DNA of 64,000 nt from NCBI GenBank assembly GCA_006247105.1, contig CM016927.1, positions 1-64,000 of the forward strand, given 5' to 3'. Numbering within the stretch: the stretch's first letter is position 1; each line of letters starts with the position of its first letter. The notes under the pieces were generated by a model that had not been told where the DNA came from, did no database searches, and worked only from the letters and a program-made list of their open reading frames with translations. Shown in pieces: positions 43,836-53,300 of this stretch. This DNA is from Giardia muris. Taxonomy: Eukaryota > Fornicata > Diplomonadida > Hexamitidae. A program made the translations under genes and the position numbers.

Positions 43836-46733
43836 ATGGCCGAGTCGGGCGTGCAAATTGACTATCATGGTAGGAAGTCGGCCCTCTTTGAGTTCGATGA
43901 CCTGGCTCGTGGGGGGACGCCCCTCGCCTTCTCCGACGCGCCCTCGAACCCCTCGGGCATCGTCGAGATCATTCACCTCCGTGATTACCAGCGTCTTTAC
44001 TCTCCCCAGCCATGGGCCGCGCCTAGTCCTGTCGCCGACACTTGCAACCCGATCCTGACGTTCCCGAACTCCTACACGAACTCCCCATTCATCTTCGGCA
44101 ACCCTTCAAACAGGAACTCATTAACTCGTGGAGATGGAACGGCCCGTCGTCTCTCCTCCTCTTTTCGCGGGACGCCTCTCTCAGAGGCGGCCGAAGCCCT
44201 CTTCAACTCTCTCAACGAGGATGGAAACCTTCACGCCACCGCGCTAGGTGCCTCTGCCTTACGCCAGCCTCCCGTTGGCGAGAATGGGTCCTATGTCTCC
44301 TACTTCCTGACGGACTACAACGATCTGCTCACGCAGAGCATAGTGGATATGCTCTATACCCAAGCAGGCCTGATTCGAGATAAAGTTAACGACCTGAAGG
44401 ACGTCGAGGCAATCATCGAGGGCAAGCTGAACCTCCGAGGCGCCTCCTTTACCGCAAAGTCCAGCGAGGCGTTCGGAGCCATTCGCAGGCCAAGGAAGGA
44501 CAGTATCGACCCACCATTCAGTCAGCGTGGACATTCCTTCCGGTCCCAATTCTCCAAGTCAAAGTACAAACCGGAGATCAGCCGTGCAATGCCTCGTAGC
44601 ATCTTCGAAGGCGCCCCCGAGGTCATTATCGCTCACCCTCCTCCTGGACCCGCAAGGCGCGGCAACGCGGGTGGGAACCTTGAGGACTATTCGCTCTCGA
44701 AGCACTTGTCAGGCTTCAAGAGTCAAGCCACGACGGCCACGATGCGAAGCCCTGTCACGAAGGCGTTCGCCCAGCTCCGTGAAACGGCTGATGCCGGAGT
44801 CCCCGATTCTTCTTCCATTCAACTAGGCGAGCGCCTCCTCGCGAACTGCCCACCCTCCGAGATGGTCGAAACCCTTAAGAAGATCATAAAGCAAGGGATG
44901 GTCCATCGTGACGCAGACCACGTTTATCACTTCACAAAGAAGCTCGTTGGGCTTGCGTCGACAGACGGGCGTGTCGCGAAGGAGATAACGGACTATATTC
45001 GCCTCCTCGAGGAGCACGGACGCGTCTCAAGCGCCGCCTCCCTCTTGGTGACGTGCGCCACCCAATGTCTCCGTGCACACAATTGTACGTGCTTCCCGGA
45101 GCAGCTCATCATGAAGGCCCTCCGTCTCTATGAGTCTATCGGAGATTATCAGGCGTGCCAGGCGCTTATCGAGCAGACGACCCAAGTATTTGCACGCCCC
45201 GAGGACAGAGAGCCGTACCCCCTGGACAAATACTGGCGTGTGGTCTTTTTCGGGGCATACTTGGAGATGATTCATGGGCATGTCGATAGCGCTCGTGAGG
45301 TGATTGGATACATCATCCATAGGGTGAAGGAGCCAGGACCAGTCATTATGGAGTACGTTGACCTTGAAATTCGCCATTGCTCCTATAAGGTCGGCTTTGA
45401 GTTCCTCGCGAATTATTGCCTCACTCGTGAGGTAGTCTACGCTCCCTTGATGCTCTTCTTCGCCGAGCTTCTTTGTCGAACCTTCCCTCAGAATCCCGCC
45501 CTTATTGATGCGTTCCTTGAACGTTCGGCCTCTACGCTTGTGACGGACGTGCAGTGGCGGCTCCGTTGCATGTCTGCCTTGTATCACCTACGCCTCGGAA
45601 TGTTTGGAAAGGCAATGAGTCTTTGTCAGGTCGCACTCGATTATGCCAAGGAGGGTGTCGAGTGGCGCATCCTCGTCGTAATGGCGCGGATCGCCTTCTA
45701 CAGCCATAGCCCAGACGTCCCAGTGACTCCGGAAGTCCAGAAGGAAGTCTTAGGCTATCTCTTGCGCGCCCGAGATTATGCCTCCGTGAAATCGAAGCCG
45801 TTCGTCCTTCTCGAGATGGCTCACTACTACGAGTTCTGGGGAATGGATCGTGACGCTCTGGATCTCCTCCTTACAGCGATCAAGGCCTCTCCCAAAGAGT
45901 GGAAGTATACAATGGAATATGTGCTGGTGTTACGTCACAATGGACGTCTCTCTGACGCATTGGAGAGTGTGGCGTGTGCGATCCAGCTTGATAATTCTTC
46001 GACGGGTCGTCTTTGGGCGCTCTACGCCTCTCTTGCACAATACGTCAACGCCGCATTCCACTTCTCCGTCATTCGCGCAGCGGCTGCCCACTGTCCGAAG
46101 AGCGCAGATGTTTGGATCGAGATCGCTCGCTTTTACTTGAACCCTACGTACGACTCCTTCAGTCTTTCCATCGCCGAGGAGGCCATTGCAAAGGCCGTCT
46201 ATTACACTCCCCAGTACGGGGACACGTACATCGAATGGTTGCGCCTCATAACTATCAAGCTTGTCGCGACTCACTCCGTGCATCTCGACCAGGCCACCAA
46301 CGATACACTAACAGAGCAGATCGAACGCTGTTTTCATGTCTGTGCCGAGATAAAGCCTACGTACGGGCTTCTGTGGAACTATGTGAAGGCACAGGTGACC
46401 CAGCATGGATATACGACCCTTTTCGTCTATGATGGGCCCGCATCCGTCCCTCGTACCGTCCTGGAGCGGGCCTTTGTCCTCGTCATCGAGGAGGTTTATC
46501 GTAACTTGGAAATCTACCGTTCTGTCCTGAATAGGGCGTCAGAAGGGTCTCGAGGCACGCTGGTTGATGCTCTTTCCTCCTCGCACGAGCCCCAGAAAGT
46601 CATCCCCACTGAGGCCTGGCAAAGCTTTAATACCGCCATTAGTACCTTCGATCGCCTCCAATCCGAAGCCCTTTCTGACCATCCTGCCGAAGCCCGGATC
46701 CAAGTCCTCTTCAACACGGACATCGTCCTCTAG
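43836..46733 (+). CDS. TPR/HAT-like alpha-solenoid protein
   Basis: 965 residues with ATG 43836 inside CCCCAAAAAATG; the frame is open upstream only with non-ATG codons. Residues 1-330 are Ser/Pro/Arg-rich with a short conserved-looking part (GSYVSYFLTDYNDLL near 158-172). From about 340 to 900 the protein is alpha-helical with TPR/HAT-like units, e.g. DYQACQALIEQTTQVF, MFGKAMSLCQVALDYAKEGV, MDRDALDLLLTAIKASPKEW, SADVWIEIARFYLN and QYGDTYIEWLRL. The pattern recalls HAT/TPR proteins such as Prp6 or large conserved protist TPR proteins, but I cannot assign an orthologue. Such solenoids act as scaffolds in RNA-processing or trafficking complexes. It converges with the MORN gene with 13 bases between stops. 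Confidence 0.85.
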   Translation: MAESGVQIDYHGRKSALFEFDDLARGGTPLAFSDAPSNPSGIVEIIHLRDYQRLYSPQPWAAPSPVADTCNPILTFPNSYTNSPFIFGNPSNRNSLTRGDGTARRLSSSFRGTPLSEAAEALFNSLNEDGNLHATALGASALRQPPVGENGSYVSYFLTDYNDLLTQSIVDMLYTQAGLIRDKVNDLKDVEAIIEGKLNLRGASFTAKSSEAFGAIRRPRKDSIDPPFSQRGHSFRSQFSKSKYKPEISRAMPRSIFEGAPEVIIAHPPPGPARRGNAGGNLEDYSLSKHLSGFKSQATTATMRSPVTKAFAQLRETADAGVPDSSSIQLGERLLANCPPSEMVETLKKIIKQGMVHRDADHVYHFTKKLVGLASTDGRVAKEITDYIRLLEEHGRVSSAASLLVTCATQCLRAHNCTCFPEQLIMKALRLYESIGDYQACQALIEQTTQVFARPEDREPYPLDKYWRVVFFGAYLEMIHGHVDSAREVIGYIIHRVKEPGPVIMEYVDLEIRHCSYKVGFEFLANYCLTREVVYAPLMLFFAELLCRTFPQNPALIDAFLERSASTLVTDVQWRLRCMSALYHLRLGMFGKAMSLCQVALDYAKEGVEWRILVVMARIAFYSHSPDVPVTPEVQKEVLGYLLRARDYASVKSKPFVLLEMAHYYEFWGMDRDALDLLLTAIKASPKEWKYTMEYVLVLRHNGRLSDALESVACAIQLDNSSTGRLWALYASLAQYVNAAFHFSVIRAAAAHCPKSADVWIEIARFYLNPTYDSFSLSIAEEAIAKAVYYTPQYGDTYIEWLRLITIKLVATHSVHLDQATNDTLTEQIERCFHVCAEIKPTYGLLWNYVKAQVTQHGYTTLFVYDGPASVPRTVLERAFVLVIEEVYRNLEIYRSVLNRASEGSRGTLVDALSSSHEPQKVIPTEAWQSFNTAISTFDRLQSEALSDHPAEARIQVLFNTDIVL

Positions 46734-46746
46734 AGTGAGCAGATGT

Positions 46747-49700
46747 TCACTCGCACACCCTTTCGCCCTCGAGAAGAGCGTGGATGCAGGTCGACGACTC
46801 CGCAAGACATCGAACTATCTCACGGACGAAAACTCGCCGGCTCTCGGGGCTATACAGGGCATCCTTGACCGTCTGCTCGACGCTGACGCTACACTCCATG
46901 CTTTCCTCAAGGACCGAAGGAAGCTCAAAGCTGTTCTGAGACTCCTCGGACTCTTCGGGCAGATCTTCGAAACATGCTCGAGAAGCGTAGCAATGTGCCG
47001 CTGTGGTGGCGAGACAGAGCAGTGGTGTTAAAGGAAGGGCTGCCAGACGTTCAGAAAGCTCCGCAAGGACCACCTCGTGCGTCGTGGTTGCTGGCAATGC
47101 TGCTCGATGGACCGAGATGATGGACTCTGTCCTTAACTCCGAACGGCTATCCCCATGGGTCTCGGGTGTGGGGAGGTAGATATCGAAGTCGGAGAATTGT
47201 GCCAAGAGGGACTGTGCTGCGGCACAGCTGAAAGGCGCACCATCCTCTTCACCATCCTCATCCACGACCTCGTCGATGTGAAGGTCACGAATCCCAGCCG
47301 CAAGCGCTGGGGAGGGCGACGCGAGGTCTGTTTCAGGCTTACTGCTATAGTCAGTGAATGCATCTGTATTTGCTTCGGGTTCGTCATGGCTACGGAGCAA
47401 CTCATCATTGTACTTTCGGACGAAGATTTCACGTCTAGCAGCATGGAATCCCTTGAAGAGGGTAAGGGTTGAGGTATCATCACGCCCCTTTCCAAGCCGT
47501 GAGAAGGCATATAAGACGGATAGGCTTGAGACAGCGAGAGACCAGACGTGTGGACTGACAACAGAGGCCGGTAACGCGTAAACCTGCCGGAGCGAGTCAG
47601 GTCCTCGCAAGAAGGCGGTAAGCCTCTCTGATAGCGCAAGACTCCCCATCAGGGTCGCCTCGAACTGGGTGAAGGTTCTTGAGGGGTCGCGAAGCCGAAT
47701 CATGGGCGTTCCAGCACGGCGTGCTTGAAGCGAGAGTGTTGAGGCCCCTCCAGCTAGGCGGTTATGGGAGACCCCCATCGAGGTATTTCGTGGAGACATC
47801 CCAACACGCAAATTCGACTGGATGCTAGTGTTGATAAGGCTTTGCCCGAGGTCGGTCGTCGACATTCCTCCAGCAAGTGGCTCGTCCCCATGATTAATAG
47901 TTTGAAGCTTTGAGAGAATTGTCCTTAACGCTTGCAGAGGTGTACGTCCATCTTGTTGGAGATGTGCAAAAAGAGGTGCCAACGTCTGTTGAGCTTCCTC
48001 ACTCCCTTGGACGACGGCAGTAATCTGCTTGAGAATGCTCTGACCAAAGGGGACAACAACGAAGCGAAGGAACTTGGCTAATGGTAACTCTCGTTCCGTC
48101 TCAAGGAGGACCATCTTCTGCTGAGACCCGTGCGCCGTCGCTTGGGTATACATCGTATTGATCCGCTCCACGCCAAGAAGACTCGAAAGCTCCACCAGAT
48201 ACTCGAGAAAGAGCTCGTAGTTAAAGTCCCGCTCCTTTCCAATGTATTGAGTATCTAACCCCAGAGCCCCCGCGATAAGCGCTTCATCCGAAGGCTTCCC
48301 AACCAGATGAATCAGCCGGAGGATGTCCGGATAGAGCTCAAAGAGGTAGTCCGATAGATAGGGTTGTGACGCAAAAAGCTCGGCAGTGAAGCGTTCCAGA
48401 GTGAAAGCCGAGAGTGTCGCACTATGCTCAACCGCTTTTAAGAAGGCCATGACCAGCTCGTTGTTGTAGGCATCAATCCCAGCAATGGTTGGCCTAGCAT
48501 GCTTCTGATCAAAGATCCGAATGTCGACTGCCAAATCGCGAATGGCTGGGACTCCTTCCGTCCCGAAGGAGAACTTGAAGGATGCCGGCTCCTGCCGTGT
48601 CAACGGAGAGGCCATACGCGATGATGCCTCGGCCGTAAGAGAGCTTCTTTGACTACTCCCCGACGCGGGGACAGGATTAAACCGTGCAGATGGTAACGCT
48701 TGAAGCGAGATGGGAAGGCCTTCCTCATCGGGCATTTGGTCTGCCTGGGTATCCACCGCTATCAAGGGGCTAGAACCCACCTGGCCACCAGTGGGTTGTT
48801 CAGGGTTTCCAATGGGTGTGACTTCACCCTCCTGTTCAAGAGGAGGAGGAAGAAAGATGGGGTCCACGCGGTCCAAAGCGGCTTGTAAGGCGTCCTCGGT
48901 GAAGATACCATAGTCCTCAATGTACCAACTGCGCGAAGGCCGAAGGAGAGGACGGAGAAGGGAGATGGTATGCTCCTCTTCATGAGAGTGAAGGATGTCG
49001 GGTTCGGCATCAATACTAAAGACGGGGTCGTTTCGCATGAAGGTCTTCGTATGCTCTTCCAAAAGGAGTGCCTCCTGTGCTTGATAGAAGCAGAAGATGA
49101 GCCGGAGGACGTCGAAACAGGAGAGCAGACACGCCTTAAGCGTATCGATTTGTGCGAGGAAATCCTGCTGCACGGGAGTCAGTGGTCGCCCCTCGTCCAT
49201 GAAAGCATCATGTGGGACATAGACTTGCTTCCCCAGTGCCCGTCGGATATGAGTGGCCAGTAGGTTACTAAGATGCGGAAGGGCGACGCGACAATCGGTG
49301 ATGAGCCGACTGATGGCCGGGACGGTCTGGCGCGTGACTAAGGAAAGGATCGTCCCAATAATCGGATAGCGCTCACTGGCACCGAAGCCTTTCAGACCTG
49401 TACGGACGTCCAATACCCCTTCGGAAAGGCAACGATCAAACTCGGCGACGAAGTCATGGAAAGCCTCGACGGTATTCCCTAAGTCCGGGATCAATAACTG
49501 CAAGCTGAGCAATAGATTCCGTAACGTCCAAGGGCGTCGGAAGTACACCCCACGAATCGCGTAGGTCTCAAGGCAGACGTCCTCAACATAGAAGCGGAGT
49601 TCGGCGGCATTCTTCAGCTGTTCCACGTACAAAAACAAGCCGATCTTCTTATCGTTCTCAAAGGTTCCAACGAGAAGGTCTTCAGCGCTCGTCAAAAGGG

Positions 49701-50322
49701 CACCAGGACCGTGCCTAACACCAGCGTAGAAGGTTCCCACGAAATGGTTATAACGACGTGCTCCTTGTGCCCCTGAGGCGAAGGCGGAGACCACGGCTCC
49801 AAAGCCATCGGGCTCACCATCGCAGAAGTCACCCACGTAGATACTACTCTCACTATCATACGCCCCTCCTAATAAGCCACGCCAAGCTCCAACGGCTAAT
49901 GCCCCGAAACCGTTTGGAATGTTCGAGATGAAGGTTCCGGCGAAGTCCGTAGAAGTCTGGGCGAGATGAATGGCTCCATAGCCCGTCGCCATCCCAGTCA
50001 CCATCTCTCCACGGAAGACAGACCCATCGGCGAACTTGATGAGACTGGGTCCAACAAGCTTCCCCTCATCAAAAGCTCCGATAAAGGTCATCCCATCCTC
50101 GACCTCGACGACCCCTAGAGGCCCAGTGAGCACGGAGTCGGCACAGAAGCCGTAATACGTCGTTCGAGGTGGGAACCGGATTTTCCCTAACCCTGTCAAT
50201 CCAGCCGTTCTAACAGTCCCCTGGAAGTGTGTCAGATCCGAGAAGATAATCTCGTCCACCGCGTCCAAGGAGAAGCGCGGTAAGCCGCGAGGAAAGGTCG
50301 GGAAATGGACCTCCACGGTCAT
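46747..50322 (-). CDS. Large MORN-repeat protein
   Basis: 1191 residues, ATG 50322 after GGTGTAAAAA. The N-terminal 230 residues contain about eight degenerate MORN units (FQGTVRTAGLTGLGKIRFPP, FIGAFDEGKLVGPSLIKF, FRGEMVTGMATGYGAI, YVGDFCDGEPDGFGAV, FVGTFYAGVRHGPGAL, LVGTFENDKKIGLFL). The rest is long and helical with acidic and Ser/Pro-rich segments and no domain I can name. MORN proteins bind lipids or pack as rods at membrane-cytoskeleton junctions in protists; a cortical role is inference. The stop of the upstream HECT gene lies 3 bases before this start, inside the A-rich initiator, so the promoter overlaps the upstream coding end. Confidence 0.88.
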   Translation of the reverse strand: MTVEVHFPTFPRGLPRFSLDAVDEIIFSDLTHFQGTVRTAGLTGLGKIRFPPRTTYYGFCADSVLTGPLGVVEVEDGMTFIGAFDEGKLVGPSLIKFADGSVFRGEMVTGMATGYGAIHLAQTSTDFAGTFISNIPNGFGALAVGAWRGLLGGAYDSESSIYVGDFCDGEPDGFGAVVSAFASGAQGARRYNHFVGTFYAGVRHGPGALLTSAEDLLVGTFENDKKIGLFLYVEQLKNAAELRFYVEDVCLETYAIRGVYFRRPWTLRNLLLSLQLLIPDLGNTVEAFHDFVAEFDRCLSEGVLDVRTGLKGFGASERYPIIGTILSLVTRQTVPAISRLITDCRVALPHLSNLLATHIRRALGKQVYVPHDAFMDEGRPLTPVQQDFLAQIDTLKACLLSCFDVLRLIFCFYQAQEALLLEEHTKTFMRNDPVFSIDAEPDILHSHEEEHTISLLRPLLRPSRSWYIEDYGIFTEDALQAALDRVDPIFLPPPLEQEGEVTPIGNPEQPTGGQVGSSPLIAVDTQADQMPDEEGLPISLQALPSARFNPVPASGSSQRSSLTAEASSRMASPLTRQEPASFKFSFGTEGVPAIRDLAVDIRIFDQKHARPTIAGIDAYNNELVMAFLKAVEHSATLSAFTLERFTAELFASQPYLSDYLFELYPDILRLIHLVGKPSDEALIAGALGLDTQYIGKERDFNYELFLEYLVELSSLLGVERINTMYTQATAHGSQQKMVLLETERELPLAKFLRFVVVPFGQSILKQITAVVQGSEEAQQTLAPLFAHLQQDGRTPLQALRTILSKLQTINHGDEPLAGGMSTTDLGQSLINTSIQSNLRVGMSPRNTSMGVSHNRLAGGASTLSLQARRAGTPMIRLRDPSRTFTQFEATLMGSLALSERLTAFLRGPDSLRQVYALPASVVSPHVWSLAVSSLSVLYAFSRLGKGRDDTSTLTLFKGFHAARREIFVRKYNDELLRSHDEPEANTDAFTDYSSKPETDLASPSPALAAGIRDLHIDEVVDEDGEEDGAPFSCAAAQSLLAQFSDFDIYLPTPETHGDSRSELRTESIISVHRAALPATTTHEVVLAELSERLAALPLTPLLCLATTAAHCYASRACFEDLPEESEESQNSFELPSVLEESMECSVSVEQTVKDALYSPESRRVFVREIVRCLAESSTCIHALLEGERVCE

Positions 50323-50325
50323 TTT

Positions 50326-53300
50326 TTACACCAGCCCAAACCCACCCTTAAGTGCCTCGTAGATGCTGAACCTGAGGATCTTGTAGAGCTCATCGACGGA
50401 CTGCAGGTTGTACGGGAGCTCGACGAGGTTGTTGCAGGTGTGGAAGATGACGAAGGGGCCATCGCTATGGACTTTGATGTGAATATTATCTGTCGGGATG
50501 TAGCGGCTCCCCGTCGCGGTGAAGAGGAAGTCGGAGAGCTCCTGGTGCGGCATCTTGGTCTTGATCACGTCCCGAAGGAGAGAGGTCACGTGCTCGACCT
50601 CTTGACGAGCGTTCCGTCTCCCACGGTTGACGACCGTCTGGAAGTGTTCCAGGGGGTCAGAGGTCAAGTGAGGGACGAGCGCTCTTGCAAGTCTTTTTTG
50701 GTCGATCCTCATCTCTGCAAGGAACATGTCTTTGAAGTCCTCGAGTGAGATCTCGGAGAGGGCCACGTCGATCATCCTACAGGTCTCCTTGATACGCTCG
50801 TCTATTTGAGCACACATTGTGGTTCCAAAGGGTTGACGGAAGCCGTTACGGAACTCGGAAAGGGTCTTCTTAAAGGCCTCTCCGGAACGTATTCCATTAA
50901 TCCCGGCGATGACCCAACGAAGGATGCTATCCTTTGAGTTAGAGAGCTTCCGGGTTTGGATTACCCAGTCGGGGATAGCCAGGGTATCTATGATTCCATC
51001 AATGGGATAGTCCGGTGCCACCTTGAGCTCTCTGACCTTTGTATTGACGTCGCCTCCTCTGAAGGCCTTAGGATTCAGCTTCTTGAGCTTGATCCCCTCC
51101 GCAACCATCATATCAATGGCGTGTAGGAAGAGGTCGTCATGTCCCTTATAGAGCCTTCTATAATCCTCCGAGGATAATGGGATGAGAAGGTCGACTGGAG
51201 TCCCATTGATTGTGAACATTTTATCCTCTCTCGCCTCGCGCTCGTACTTCTTCATTACCTCGGCATCCAGGTACAGCCGCCCCCCAATGAGCGAACGGAG
51301 CAGACGGTCATCAAATACGCTCGGAAACTTGACGTTGAAGACCATTGCAAACGCGACAAGACGCCCGAGGTAATAAATTGCCGAACGCTTCGCAGAAAGT
51401 CGCGGAAGAACCTCGGCGCTGGAGATCGGGATGAAGCCTTGGAAGAGTGGGACAAGCTTATCATCCGCCGTGGCAAGGATCGGAATATCATTGATCTTCT
51501 CCCCTTGGAGCAATTCCTGGAAGCATTGAGAGATCATTGAGCGGAAGATCCCACCCCCATCGATCCCTGGATCGTTCTCAAAGGTTAGGCTGACCGTGTG
51601 GGCCGTTGGCGTGGCCTTCACACAGGCCTCAAGAAGGTCCTTGAGAACGGTCTTTTGATGTACGGTTGAGGGCATTCGATGCTTCCTATGCAGACGCATC
51701 GATAGGAGCGCGTCCTTCAACTTGACAACAGGGTGATTTGGGTTCGACTCGTATTTCTTGTAGACAGGGTCATTACGGTACGTGTCAATGATTTGCTGTC
51801 GGTTCCTCAGGTCCTGGTTGCTGTACAGCAAGCTCTCGACGATCAGTAGGTCCTCACGCGGAGGGGTGTGCGCAAAAAGATGCCGGATGAAGGAGGGGAC
51901 CTTCTCGGCGCAGAAGGAAGCGTAATCGTTGGCACCGCTCTCAAGGAACCCGAGCTCCGGGCCAAAGAACATGCTGTAGTACTGTGCGAGCGAGCCGTGA
52001 CGCTCTCGTAGATACATGATGATGATGGGGATATCGGTGGCGTTCTCGGTGATCCCCGCTGCCACATGGCAGAAGATGTCGTAGATACGGAGGACCTCAA
52101 GGACGCTATGCTGGTGCCCGCTCATCCGCGAGAAGCTCCCATACAATCCCCGAGCCAAGGAGCAGATGTTGATGTTTGCTAGCACGTGAAGGGAGACGAA
52201 GATGTTGTTCGCCGTCAGGTCGATGACGAGCTTCGAGAAGCCCGCCGTCTTGAAGAAATCCCGCATGTCCCGAAGCGAGTACATGTCCTCATGGATCAAG
52301 GAGTTTGGAACCGGAGTCCCAAGGGCGGAGTGGATGATATGATCGAGGCACATGAGCCCGTTCGAGTGCAGGCTCAAATACTCGAAGAAGACCTGGCTGA
52401 CCAAGGAGGTGAAGAGGATTGACAGATACGAGCTCGGATGAACTGAGGCGACGTCTGTCAAGAGGGGTGGGGGAGAGACACCCGTCAAGGGGGCGAGGCA
52501 ATTCCCGTCGAGGCCAAGGCTACGGAAGGGGGTCCGGAGCTGGAAGACTAGCTGCTCTAGGTCCTTCGCCGTGAAACCGTTATAGAGCCAACGGTCATCA
52601 CCAGCGAAGTCGATGACAACGGTATCGAGAGTGATAAGACGGAGGTAACTACGGCTCATCGATCCCGTGCGATTCACCAGCTCGAGCAGGTTGTTGAAGA
52701 GCGTGGAAAGGACGGAAAGAAGGACGTCAAAGTTCGGGGTGAACCGCCGGATGAACTCACGCAGAGTCATCCCAACCCTGTACTTGTAGCAGATCTTATA
52801 TGTGGCGTCGTTCTTCTTGTTCGACACGGGCTTGAAGGCGGCGTGCAGGTTCTCGTCCTCGCCGTTACCCTCCGACTTACTCTGCGCTCGTTGCACCACG
52901 GCGTACCTTTCCGGCCAATAAAAGCTCCTCTGGTAAAGGGGGTTCTCGGAGAGCTCCTTCATGCAATCGAGCAGTCGAGACACATTATTCCTATCGTAGC
53001 TATGGAACGTGTACATCGGAGCGCTGAAGTTCAAGGCGTTGGAGAAGATGGGGTGCGAGACCCCCATCGAGGCCTCAAAGAGACTCTCATGTGGAACCTC
53101 GGCCTGATAGGGTATGATCTTGAGCTTGAGGTCATTCTGTCTCAGCTCGTTTGACCGCTCCTCCGAGTAGACATAACTATCGGAGAGGCACGGGCGCGAA
53201 TGGCACGACCCCCCATCAGACATGCGAATGCGACTGAGAAGCGCCCACATGACCATGCGAAACTCTGCGATAAAAAGGTTTCGGCCGAAGAGCTCCAAGT

